Shown: one piece after another, positions 53,963-64,000 of the stretch
Layout of the letters: each line of letters starts with the position of its first letter
How positions within the stretch are numbered: position 1 is the first letter of the stretch
Position numbers and translations under genes: made by a program
Notes under the pieces: model-generated
What the model saw: the letters and a program-made list of their open reading frames with translations, nothing else
Databases searched by the model: none
Told to the model about the DNA's origin: nothing
NCBI GenBank assembly: GCA_948144175.1
Contig: CANXME010000532.1
Span: 2,417,001 to 2,481,000, forward strand
Direction: 5' to 3'
DNA from: Closterium sp. NIES-65
Taxonomy: Eukaryota > Streptophyta > Zygnematophyceae > Desmidiales > Closteriaceae
DNA: 64,000 bases

Positions 53963-56900
53963 TCAAGAGGTGAGCAAGTGAGGCAAGACAGGCACAAGAC
54001 CCAGCTGCGTGCAGAAGCGCTGATGATCACAAGGCGCAAGTGCCTTGGTGAAGACATCAGCAGTGTTGGCCTCAGAGGCCACGTACGCAAGTCGCAACTG
54101 TCCACGCTGCTGTAGCTCACGAGCAAGGAAGCAGCGGAGAGCAATGTGCTTTGTCCTGTGCTCCAGTCGCTGCTCTCGACACAAGGCCAGCATGGCCTTG
54201 TTGTCTACGTACAGGACTGGAGGAGAACGAGGCGGCTCTCCAAGGTCGGTAAGCAGGTAGGTGAGCCAGCAAAGCTCCTGGGCAGCCATAGCCCCGGCGT
54301 AGATCTCAGCCTCACAACTGGAGCCGAGAACAGAAGACGAGCGGGTAGCCCGCCACGAAACAGAGCCGGAACCAAGACCAAAGGTGTAACCCTGTTACGA
54401 CCGCTGCGTAGCCGGGTCGTCAGCCCAAGAAACGTCCGCATGCCCAGTGAGGACCACTGGACTCTGCCCTCCAAGCACTAGCCCCATGCCCGACGTACTG
54501 CACAAGTAGCGCAACACCCTCTTCGCTGCAGCCATGTGCTCTGGTCGGTGTCTCCCAGGAGCAACATAGCGTGCGAGAATGCTAAGAGGGTATGCAAGGT
54601 CAGGTCGAGTGCAGGTCATCAAGTACATGAGGCAGCCAACAAGCTCAGGATATGGGCCACTCGACTCTACGGACTCATCCGAAGGCAGAGCTGAGAGCGA
54701 GTGGCGAGTAGGCAGAGGAGTGGCCTGAGGCGAGGAGTACGTGAAGCCGAAGCGCTGAAGGACCTGCTGCACCATGTGTGACTGAGTCAGGGTAATGGTG
54801 TGGCGTGCTCTGTCCCGGGTGATCTGCAAGCCAAGGTAGCTGCGCAGTTCACCCAGGTCAGTGCACGTGTGTCTCTTCTGCAGCTCGGAGTTCACGTAGG
54901 CGAGTCCAGCAGTGTCAGCTGTGGCAAAGACCAAGTCGTCGACGTACACGAGGATGTAGAACGGCGGCAGGGAGGTGTCGGTGCGCAAAAACAACGACGG
55001 GTCTGCAGTGGAAGGAGCAAACCCAAGTGCCGCCAGCGTAGTCCTCAGTGTGTCGTGCCACTCACGCGGCGCCTGGCGGAGACCGTAGACTGGACGCCGG
55101 AGACTCCACTGGGTACCAGAAGGGAAAGACCCAGTGAAGCCAGGTGGGCGGCGCAGCCAGATCTCCCCGTGCAGGCTGCTCTGCAAGAAAGCAGTGCTGA
55201 AGTCGAGAGAGTGCAGCTCGTAGTCACGGTGAGCAGCAACGTGCAGCAGTACCCGAAGAGTGGTCATCTTCGGGGTGGGGGAGAAGACAGGCGGAGAACC
55301 CGGCGGCCACTTTACCCTGAAGATCCACATGCCACTGACGATGTTCGCCCCAGGAGGGGGGACAGCATCAACGTAGGTGCCTGTGGACTTCCAGGAAGCC
55401 ATCTCTGCATCCATAGCTGCCTGCCACTGAGAGGAGTAGGGACCCTCTATCGCCTCCGCGTAAGAGCGCGGAGTCGGGATGTCAAGTGCATCCGGGTCTC
55501 CCTTAGGGGTGAGCAGTACGGACACGAGATGAGGTGAAGCGGCGGCCAGACACTGGAACTCCTCCTGCCTGTCCTCAAGGACGTCCGTGCCAAGGGCACA
55601 CTCACCCCCGACGGACGGAGGACAGGCAGACTCAGACTCAGCGACAAGACTAGCAGCGTAGTCTAGGCGACAGCGAGCGGCAAAGTCGACGAGATCAGTA
55701 ACAAGGGTAGACGCAACAGTGGACTCGAAAGAAGGGTCAGTGACGACAGTAGCAAGGAGACGCGTGACAGTAGGACTGGCATCACGAAGAGAGTCCGACT
55801 CCGGGTCGGCAAGAGCAGGAAGAGAGGAAGCAGGAGGAGAAGGCAAAGGTGCACGCAGAGGAGCAGTAGACGGACGCAGAGACATCCGGTGCGTGCCAGG
55901 GACGGGAGGAGGACGCTAACGCGAACCGCGACCACTAGTGCGTGCAGCACGAACAGGTGACGCAGGACGAGACGCAAGCTCACGACGCTTAGTAAGACCT
56001 CCAGTCGGACCAGCGTAGGGAGAAGGAGCAGGCAAAGGGGAGGCAGGCTGTAGCTGGGACTGTGACTGGACAGGCTGTGGAACCGCTAAGGGAGAAGGAG
56101 GAGGACCAGGAGAAGGTGTTAAGACCAAGAACCTGCTGCAGGAGTGGAACGAAGTACGGTCGGGGCCGCGTGGCGACGCCAGAAACAGCAGGGACAGCAC
56201 CAGTACCCCCAGCAGGAGTACCCGCTCCAGCAGCACATCCAGCAGCAACTCCAGTAGCTCCAGAACCCCCAGCAGCACCTCCAGCAGCCCCAGAACCGCC
56301 AGCAGCACCAGGATCACCGCCAGTCGGACCTCCAGGGACAGTCGCAGCGCCAACACCCTCAGCAGCACCAGCTCCAGTCGAACCCGCAGGCCCAGCAGCT
56401 CCAGCACTCCCAGTACGAGCACTTCCGGGACCCGCGGCAGCAGTACCCTCAGCAGCCAAAGAACCTCCAGCACCAGCAGCACGCCTCCAGCGCCGGGCAA
56501 AGCACTCACGCAGCTCCTGCGGGCAGAGTGGCTCTCGGCGAGACAAAGCACCCGGAGAACCTCCAGGCAAAGAACCTCCAGGCTCAGCACCCCAAGGCAA
56601 AGCACCTCCAGGCGTAGCACCTCCAGTCTCAGCACCCCCAGGCTCAGCACCCCCAGGCTCAGCACCCCTAGGCTCAGCACCCCCAGGCTCCGCACCCCCA
56701 GGCTCAGCACCCCAGGCTCAGCACCCCCAGGCTCTGCACCCCCAGGCTCCGCACCCCCAGACTCAGCACCCCCAGGCACAGTACCCTAAGTCACAGCACC
56801 CCCAGGCTCAGCACCCACAGCAGCACCAGAGTCACAAGTGACCTCGACAGGCTCGACCGCGTCTACCTGAGACACACCTGAAGGGGCAGGACCCTGAGGG

Positions 56901-58800
56901 GGAAGGGGGTCTACCGGGGGGGGACCTGGTACCAAGAAGAGCGGGGGTGGGGGAGGGACGGCGTGCGGTAGGGGAAGAGGCGGTAGTAGGGCACCGACTC
57001 GTCGAACGTGACGTCCTGGGAGGACAGAACACGGCGAGAGGTGGGGTGGTAGAACTGCCACCCAGGGGCGTCAGGGGGGAACCCCAGGAAGACGCAGGGA
57101 GCAGCGCGAGGGGACAGCTTGTCCGCAGACAAGTCGCGGACAAACGCCCGAGATCCCCAGACCCGGAACGCCGACGCATTGCCAACCTTCCCCGTCCACA
57201 GCAGGGCTGGGGAGGTCTCCGGCCTGGAGACCCTGGGGTGGAGGTTGATCTGATGCGCCGCGTACCTGACCGCAAACGGCCACAGAAAATGGGGGGCAGC
57301 CGCATGCATCATAGACGTACGAGCGACGTCCATGACCATGCCAATGCGGCGCTCAGCAATCCCATTTTGCTGCGGTGAGTCCGGAAGCGTGAAGGTCTGA
57401 CGGATGCCTCGTGCACGACAGTAGGCACGCAGAAGGCCAGAGGAGAACTCTCCGCCTCTGTCTGAGTGCAGACGCAACACAGGAAAGTCCGAGCCAAAGC
57501 TCTGCCTGAGCTGGAGACGAGCTGCACGGATCCAGTCGATCAGCACCTCAGTGACATCACCCTTGCTGTGCAAGGGGAAGACTGTGGTGTAACGCGAGTA
57601 GTCGTCAACCACCAACAGGAAGTAGCGCTCGTTACCGAGTCCACGGACGCGGGCAGGGCCCCACACGTCCATGTGACGCGTCTGCAACGGAGCCTCTGTC
57701 GAAGGAAACTGGGAGGAGTGAGGGGCAGCACGCTGGCGTCCCTTGACACAGGGGACACAGGCAGGGCCAGGGCCCTGAGGAAGGGGAGGGAGGGACCGGG
57801 GGAGACCAGACACAAGAATACGGGAGGCCATGCCTCTGAGTCGAAGCAGAGAGGGGTGACCCAGGCGGTGGTGCCAGAGGAGAGTCTCGTGAGACAGGCG
57901 ACGACACGAACAGGGGGCAGACTCAGGACCAGACCTGGACGCAGCAGCAAACACCTGACCTGACGAAGGGACCCTACCAGACTCAGGAACTTGAGGAGAA
58001 GCAGTGGTCAGGGTGTACAGGCTCGACCCAGGCTGACGCGTAAACGTAGCTAGGTGACGACCTGTGCTAGCCTCTGTGCAGTGCGTCACCCGCTGACGAG
58101 CAGGGATGAACTGGTGAACTCCCGCATCCTGTAGGTCAGCACCACTCACCAAGTTCGTAAAGAACGAGGGGAGGTAGAGACCAGACAGGGTGTCAGAGGG
58201 AGCCGCCGGACACGGGAGAACTGTGGAGAAGCGAGACAGGACAGGACCCCCAGAGGGGTCAGCCAGGGACACCGCAACCGGTCGACTAAGCGGCGTGAGT
58301 GTGGTGCGGTCTCGAAAGAAGGAGCGAGACGCTCTAGAGTCAAGGGTGAAGGTGTGGGAGGCCGAAGCCGACGCAGTACCTGAGAGCGCAGACTCACTAG
58401 TACCTGAGAGAGCAGCCTCACCAGTACCTGAGAGCACAGACGCACTGGCACCTAGAGCAGAAGCCTCGCAGGCACCTAGAGCAGCAGTATCAATGCCCGG
58501 GTCGGGCGGGAAACACCGGTAACAGTCACCCTCATCACTAATGGTCACAGCATACATGGCAGCAAGGATAGCATCAGAGTCAAGATCAAAGATAGCTACA
58601 CCAGCCCTAGACAGCTCTCCCCAGCGGGGGATCTCAGCGGCCTCCGGGAACTGCCGGCGCCAAGCGTCCGTCAGGCGGCCAAAGCAGCGCTGGGCGGTGT
58701 GGGTACCCCCACACTGCTCTCCAGCGCGGTCGCCAGTGCGAAGAACGTAGGTGCAGGGACCAAAACCCCCACCACGCTGACGCTGCGTGTACCACTCACG
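53963..58800 (-). pseudogene. Copia C3 pol, broken
   Basis: Protease (TLDSRASRSFF, with Gly of DSG replaced by Arg), HHCC region and integrase are open in 58557-56911. The Gly/Ala/Pro/Glu linker has frameshifts (frames 56779-55916 and 56600-55989). RT and RNase H continue in 55885-54395 and 54289-53963. Breaks seen: TAG at 55916-55918 where C2 has CAG, a 63-bp deletion at about 55285 that removes the RT segment from KARYVARGF on, and TAA at 54395-54397 where C1 and C2 have TCA. Not functional. Confidence 0.9.
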
Positions 58801-59860
58801 GAGCTGCTGAGGGGTGGGGACGTCGCGAGAGCGCTGCTGCTGCTGCTGCTGCTGGCGCTGACCACCCCCAGTGCTGCTCCGCCTCGAAGCGCAACTCTGA
58901 CCACCTCCACCACCGCCACCCCCGCCTCTGCCTCCACCGCCACCGCCACCACCACCTCCACCGCCGCCACTAGCACCCCCACCCCTGCCACCACCTCCAC
59001 CGCCACCCCCACTCCCTCCGCCGCCTCCACCTCCACCTCCACCGCCCCCGCTGGCTCCACCCGCTCACTTGCCCCCCTTGCCCTTGCCAGTGCGGCGTCT
59101 CCCGCTAGGGGCAGACGCCGCACCGACCGACTCAAGACCAACGAGGTTGGCCGCAGCGGCAGAGGCGACAGAGGGCAAGAGAGGGGAAGGAGAACACCCC
59201 TCAAAGATGGGGGCGCGGGGGTCACCTCGAGAGGCTCCTATAGCGACTATGCTCTTCTCCGCCGCTAGGAGGGCCTTCTCGAGGTTGTCGAGTATGAGGG
59301 TGGTGGGACAGACTGCGAGGAAGTGGTCCCGGACTACACGAAGGGAGTCAGGGAGGCGAGTGACTAAAAAGTAGAGAGTGATGTACATGGGGGGGGGGGT
59401 TCTTGGCGCAGAAGTCAGCAGGAAGCGCAGCGCGGTAGCGAGTGTCACTAGTGCGGAGGTGTGTAATGAGATCAGCGACAGTGGGAAAGGCGGCAAGGTC
59501 AAGGAAGAGGAAGGGGAGCATGAGGCGGCTCAGTGCAGCAGTGGCAGGGGAGGAGTAGCGCGCCTCTACAGCGTCGTACAAGGTCTGGGCACTCTTGTAC
59601 TGACTAAAGTGCGCGCGCTCAGCGGTAGGCAGGTGGCGACGCACAGCAAGACGTGCAGCAGCATCGCGCGTGGCCCACTGTGAGCGAACAGTGGCATCAG
59701 CATCAGCAGCAGGGGCAGGGACGGCGCCAGAGGTGAGGTCAAAGAGAGAAAGACCGTCTGCCCTATCGCACTGTAAGAACAGCTGCAGGTCGTCTACCCA
59801 GACCTCAAAGTCCATGGCGCGACCCTCAGCGTCAAAAGATAGGATACTAGGGGTAGCCAT
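58801..59860 (-). pseudogene. Copia C3 gag, frameshifted
   Basis: Starts MATPSILSFDAEGR and stays open to a run of 11 C (plus-strand G run 59389-59399). One extra C compared with C1 shifts the frame there. The rest (MYITLYFLVTRLPDSL... to the Gly-rich tail) is in another frame from 59502 on. The end around SPQQLREWY is at about 58800. Confidence 0.88.
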
Positions 59861-59879
59861 GACGACAGACTAGCAGTGC

Positions 59880-60715
59880 AAGCAGTGTGGGAAGGGCACG
59901 CAGTAGCAGTGGGGCTGTGCTCACCAGACAGGGCAGGTCGGGCGGCTCGGCAGCAGGGCGGCTCGGCAGCAAGGCGGCTCGGCTGCGGGGCGGCTCGGCG
60001 GTACTACGGCTCGGCGGCCCGGCGGCTCGGCGGCTGTTACTGGGCGGCTCGGCGGCTGCTGCTGGGCGGCTCGACTGGACTGCGGCTCGGCGGCTGCTGC
60101 TGAGCGGGTCGGCTGCTCCGGTACCGGGCGGCGTAGTAGAGAAGGTGAGGGCGGCGGGGCCGCGTAGGTGAAGGCGGCAGGGCCGCGTAGGTGAAGGCGG
60201 CAGGGCCGCGAAGGTAAGGGCGGCGGGGCCGCGAGGGTAAGGGCGGCGGGGCCGCGAAGGTGAGGCGGCGGGGCCGCGTACGTGAGGCGGCGGGGCCGCG
60301 ACGTGAGAGCGGCGGGGCCGCGTAGGTGAGGCGGCGGGGCCGTGTAGGTGAGGCGGCGGGGCCGCGACGTGAGGGCGGCGGGGCCGCGTAGGTGAGACGG
60401 CGGGGCCGCGACGTGAAGGCGGCGGGGCCGCGACGTTAGGGCGACGGGGTCGCGACCAAAGGGCGGCGGGGCCGTGACGTAAGGGCGACGGGGCCGCGAC
60501 CAAAGGGCGGCGGGGCCGCGACGTAAGGGCGGCAGGGCCGCGACGTGAGGGGCGGCGGGGCCGCGATGTAAGGGCGGCGGGGTCGCGTAGGTAAGGGCGG
60601 CTCAATGGGCCGCTAGGGGCGACACGAAGGGTCGCTAAAAAAAAAACGCGCGCCTCGGGGCGCGCTTCGGTGGGCCCTATGAACAGTCCCTAGGAGGGGA
60701 CTTGCTCAGATTCCA
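59880..60715 (-). other. GC-rich repeat leader of copia C3
   Basis: Degenerate tandem units such as GGCGGGGCCGCGTAGGTGA, then GGCTCGGCGGCT-type repeats close to gag. Confidence 0.85.
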
Positions 60716-60847
60716 TGAGAAGAATTGAACGAGAATGATTTGACTATGAACGAAGTGAGTACAAATAGGAAACCCTAATTGGGTTGTACCCCCTATGGGA
60801 TACCCCACTATAGCCTACACAAATAAGTAAGCTATAATGTTCTGTCA
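60716..60847 (-). repeat. 5' LTR of copia C3
   Basis: 132 bp, ending TCTGTCA, so one base of the terminal motif has changed. Confidence 0.92.
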
Positions 60848-60899
60848 AACGCCACCCCGTCGAGCACCTTCAGGGAACCAAAAAAAAATTGAAAGCGTA

Positions 60900-61512
60900 T
60901 TATCATCCGCCTTCCCAAACATCCCCACGTCTCTTCTATCAGATGGGCAAATTGCACACCCCGATTGTACGCCAGCAATTGTGCGTAATTACACGTCATC
61001 TAACGCTCCCAATCTCTCGCCACCATACTCATAGAACACCCACACTACCCTATCAGTGAGGGAGAAAGCGACACTGTGTCCGCGACATTGTTCTCTAGAG
61101 CGTGTGCCTCTCCATCTGCGATAGTGGGTCACTGCAAAATCAACTCGCTTCCCTGGCAGCAATGCATTCTAAATTGTAATGGCATGGCCGATGTATATAT
61201 TTCTTTGATCTTACATATAAGTTGTAATCGGGGCCTCTTCTTGTGCTTCGTGAAGTTATGAGGTAGCTAACCAGCTAAGCTGGATAGGATTCTATTCATA
61301 ATCCAAATGATGCTGGCATCATATATAATGTGGTATTTTCATGTCTATCGAATACGTGGTTGTTTGAAATAGATACATTATTTACTGCAATTATAACGTA
61401 GCATGCCAAAAGGGAATAAACAATTATATTGGACCTCGCTAACAAGGCCCATTTTAAAGGGCTACAATTGTTGCAGTGTGCCCCTTCGTAATTGGAGATA
61501 TGTGTGAAGAAA
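60900..61512. other. Intergenic region between two copia elements
   Basis: AT-richer unique sequence with no recognised gene or repeat. Confidence 0.4.
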
Positions 61513-61632
61513 TGAGGAAAGAATGAATGAACTAGCAAGCAGGTGGGTACAAGTAGGAAAACCTAAAAGTGTTGTACCACATATTGTCTATCCCACTACA
61601 GCCTACACAGACTATAGCATATGAGTTTGACA
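61513..61632 (-). repeat. Solo copia LTR
   Basis: 120 bp, TGAGGAAAGAATG...GTTTGACA, similar to the LTRs of C1-C3 and in the minus orientation (AATGAATGAACTAGCA and CCCACTACAGCCTACACA are shared). No 5-bp duplication flanks it (AGAAA and CAGCT), and the next element is in the opposite orientation. Confidence 0.8.
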
Positions 61633-64000
61633 CAGCTGCGCCTTGCTTACGTGGCCCCTCTGCGACCCCGTCGCCGCCCCGTCGCCGCCCCTGGAGGCCC
61701 CGTCGCCGCCCTTCGCGGCCACCTCGCCGCCCTTAGCGGCCCTGTCGCAGACCCTAGCGGCCCCGTCGCCGCCCCTAGCGGCCCCGTCGCCGCTCTTCGC
61801 GGCCCCGTCGCCGCCTCTACCGGCCCCTTCACCGCTGAGCCGCCCAGCAGCTCAGCAGCCGGGCCACCACGCCGCCAGCCGCCCAGCAGCCGAGGCGCCC
61901 AACAGCCGAGCCGGCAAGCCGCCCAGCAGCCGAGCCGCCGAGCCGTCGAGCCGCCGCGCCGCCCAACAACCGAGCCGCCGAGCCGCCCAGCAAACGACCC
62001 GCCCAACAGCCGAGCCGCCCAACCGCCGAGCCGCCGTGCCGCCCAACAGCCAAGCCACTGAGCCGCCCTGCCATCGAGCCGCTACTGTTCCTACCGGCGC
62101 GCCCCGGCCCTACTTCCTTGGACTGGTGAGATCACTTCCTCCTAGGCCACTGCAGTCATGGCTACCCCTAGTGTCCTTACCTTTGATACTGAGGGTCGTG
62201 CTGTTGACTTTGAGGTCTGGGTCGATGACCTCCAGCTGTTCCTACAGTGCAATAGGGCAGACGGACTCTCTGTGTTCGATCTCACCTCTGGTGCCTCTCG
62301 TGCCCGGCCTGCTACTGCTGACAGCACTGTTCGCTCACAGTGGGCCACGCGCGATGCTGCTGCCCGTCTTGCTGTGCGTCGCCACTTACCGACCACTGAG
62401 CATGCGCACTTTAGCCAGTACAAGAGTGCTACGACCTTGTACGACGCTGTAGTTGCACGCTACTCTTCCCCTGCCACTACTGCGCTAAGCCGCCTCATGC
62501 TACTGTACCTGTTCCCTGACCTTGCTGCCTTTCCCACAGTCGCTGACCTCATTACCCACCTTCGCACTAGCGACGCTCGCTACCGCGCTGCGCTTCCTGC
62601 TGAGTTCTGTTCCAAGAACCACCCCCCCCATGTACATCACCCTCTACTACATAGTCACCCGGCTCCCTGACTCCCTTCGCTTAGTCAGGGACCACTTCCT
62701 CTCAGTTTGCCCCACCACACTCACCGTTGACCTCCTCGAGGAGCGCCTCCTAGTAGAAGAGAAGAGCTTAGTCGCTGTAGGAGCCTCTCGTGGTGACCCT
62801 CGCACCCCCGTCTTTGAGGGGTGTTCTCCCTCCCCCCTCTTGCCCTCTGTTTCTTCTGCTGCTGCGGCCGACCTCGTTGGCTTCGAGTCGGTCGGCGCTG
62901 CGTGTGCCCCTAGCGAGAGACGCCGCACCGCCAAGGGCAAGGGGGCAAGGGCGTTTGAGGGGCTGGCGGGGGCGGTGGAGGTGGTGGTGGAGGCAGTGGA
63001 GGGGGTGGGGGTGGTGGTGGGAGTGGTGGCGGGGGTGGAGGTGTCGGTGGTAGCAGTGGAGGCGGAAGTGGCGGCGGCGGTGGCGGAGGGAGCGGAGGCG
63101 GCGGAGGTGGCGGAGGCGGCGGAGGTGGCGGAGGCGGCAGAGGCAGCGGTGGAGCTGGTCGCGGCTCTGCGCAGAGTAGTGGCTCCGGTGGTGGTCCGCG
63201 CCAGCAGCAGCAGCGCAGTCGTGAGACCCTGTCCCCTCAGCAGCTTCATGAGTGGTACGCTGGGCGTCAACGGGGTGGGGGTACTGGTCCCTGCACCTAC
63301 GTCCTCCGTACAGGCGACCGCGCTAGTGAGCAGTGCGGGGGCACGTACTCCACCCAGCGCTGCTTCGGCCGCCTGAAGGACGCTTGGCGTCATCAGTTCC
63401 CTGACGCCACTGAGATCCCTCGCTGGGGAGAGCTGTCTAGGGCGGGGGTTGCTATCTTTGATCTTGACTATGATGCTATTCTTGCTGCCTTGTATGCGGT
63501 GTCTACTAGTGATGAGGGTGACTGTTACCTGTGCATTGCGCCTGACCCGGGCATTGAGGCTGCTGCTCTAGGTGCTGGTGAGGCTGCTGCTCTAGGTGCT
63601 AGTGCGTCTGCTGCCCCAGGTGCTGGTGAGTCTGCTCTCTCAGGTACCACGTCGGCTCAGGCCTTTCACACCTTCACCCTTGACTCGGGTGCTTCCCGCT
63701 CCTTCTTTCGAGACCGCAACACGCTTACGCCGCTTAGCCGGCCGGTTGCGGTCTCCCTGGCGGACCCCTCTGGGGGTCCTGTCCTTGCTAGCTTCTCCAC
63801 TGTCTTACCGTGTCCGGCAGCCCCCTCTGGCACCCTGTCAGGTCTCTACCTCCCCTCGTTCTCTACGAACTTGGTGAGTGGAGCGGATCTACAGGATAGG
63901 GGGGCTGACTAGTTCACACCTGCGAGTCAGCGGGTGACCCACTATACGTGTGCTCGGACGGGCCGACACTTGGCCACGTTTACACGTCAGCCGGGGTCGA
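61633..64000 (+). mobile_element. Copia element C4, 5'-truncated, runs off the window
   Basis: A plus-strand member of the C1-C3 family. It begins within the CGGCCCCGTCGCCGCCC leader (61633-62157) and has no LTR in its own orientation upstream. Gag and the start of pol follow. The right end is outside the window. Confidence 0.88.
62158..64000 (+). pseudogene. Copia C4 gag and start of pol, broken
   Basis: Gag starts MATPSVLTFDTEGRAV. The frame shifts at 62619-62629, where CCACCCCCCCC is one base longer than the C1 equivalent, then continues as MYITLYYIVTRLPDSL in another frame. The Gly-rich tail at 62940-63170 is also frame-scrambled. Pol resumes with the Cys cluster CTYVLRTG...CGGTYSTQRC and protease TLDSGASRSFF, and stops at TAG 63910-63912, where the sister copies have a Gln codon before FTPA. 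Confidence 0.88.

Larger units (their letters stand above)
53618..60847 (-). mobile_element. Ty1/copia element C3, decayed
   Basis: LTRs of 132 bp (53618-53749 and 60716-60847), TGAGAAGAATTG...GTTCTGACA/GTCA, differ at two visible positions. The target duplication AACGC is perfect (53613-53617 and 60848-60852). The sequence next to the 3' LTR (CACCCCCATAGGCAAAGTGG) matches C1 and C2. The GC-rich leader is 59880-60715. Confidence 0.94.
53354..60867 (-). pseudogene. Unidentified host exon split by copia C3
   Basis: The frame from an AG acceptor-like site (60868) reads VLDGVALQ; after removal of C3 and one target copy it continues as RTYDPASLCSVRCLPW and then VDKEEDDVQAEGGAIWYRAP to a TGA at 53354. 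The frame is preserved exactly across the insertion, which argues for real coding sequence or at least a long open frame before the insertion. I do not recognise the protein. It would be the last exon of a minus-strand gene whose other exons lie beyond 60900; none were recognised up to the next element. Confidence 0.45.

Overview
The window looks like nuclear DNA of a streptophyte green alga. It most resembles the desmid Closterium or a close zygnematophyte. This is inferred from land-plant-like TRAPPC5, DIM1 and linker histone H1 genes with many short spliced exons, from tRNA-Gln and tRNA-Trp of plant type, and from very GC-rich Ty1/copia elements with short LTRs. Species identity is not proven by the sequence. 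All recognisable protein genes of the host lie on the minus strand.

Layout. 1-2470 holds exons of a histone-deacetylase-superfamily gene that runs off the left edge, with a tRNA-Gln on the opposite strand inside an intron. 4385-6293 is a five-exon gene for a secreted, cysteine-rich, proline-rich, probably GPI-anchored protein. 6460-10677 is gene-poor and has two minisatellites. 10678-11626 is a two-exon linker histone H1. 12160-30230 is an 18 kb nest: an old Ty1/copia element (flanking duplication GTTCA) that carries a 1.4 kb TRIM-like LTR element, a nearly intact 7.3 kb copia element, and a 3.3 kb insertion inside its own 5' LTR. 30543-35949 is a complete eight-exon TRAPPC5 (Trs31) gene whose introns are full of microsatellites. 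36319-48885 is a young Ty3/gypsy chromovirus (GTATG duplication) interrupted by a gag-less copia element (ATATG duplication). tRNA-Trp (49016-49087) and a four-exon DIM1 rRNA dimethyladenosine transferase (49271-52724, possible upstream start 53090) follow. 53618-60847 is a decayed copia element (AACGC duplication) that splits an unidentified host exon. From 61513 there is a solo LTR butted against a 5'-truncated plus-strand copia element that runs off the right edge.

Roughly 45 kb of the 64 kb is LTR retrotransposon. The host genes are housekeeping functions (vesicle tethering, ribosome biogenesis, chromatin) that sit as islands between insertions and do not form a pathway.

The two observations I rate highest are: (i) a textbook-like -1 ribosomal frameshift signal (slippery heptamer, 7-nt spacer, 8-bp hairpin) in the gag/pol overlap of the chromovirus; and (ii) an 18-nt near-perfect palindrome, consensus TTTTGAGTCGACTCAAAA, found three times, each time between two copies of a short local direct duplication, two of which duplicate exon and splice-donor sequence of TRAPPC5 and DIM1.
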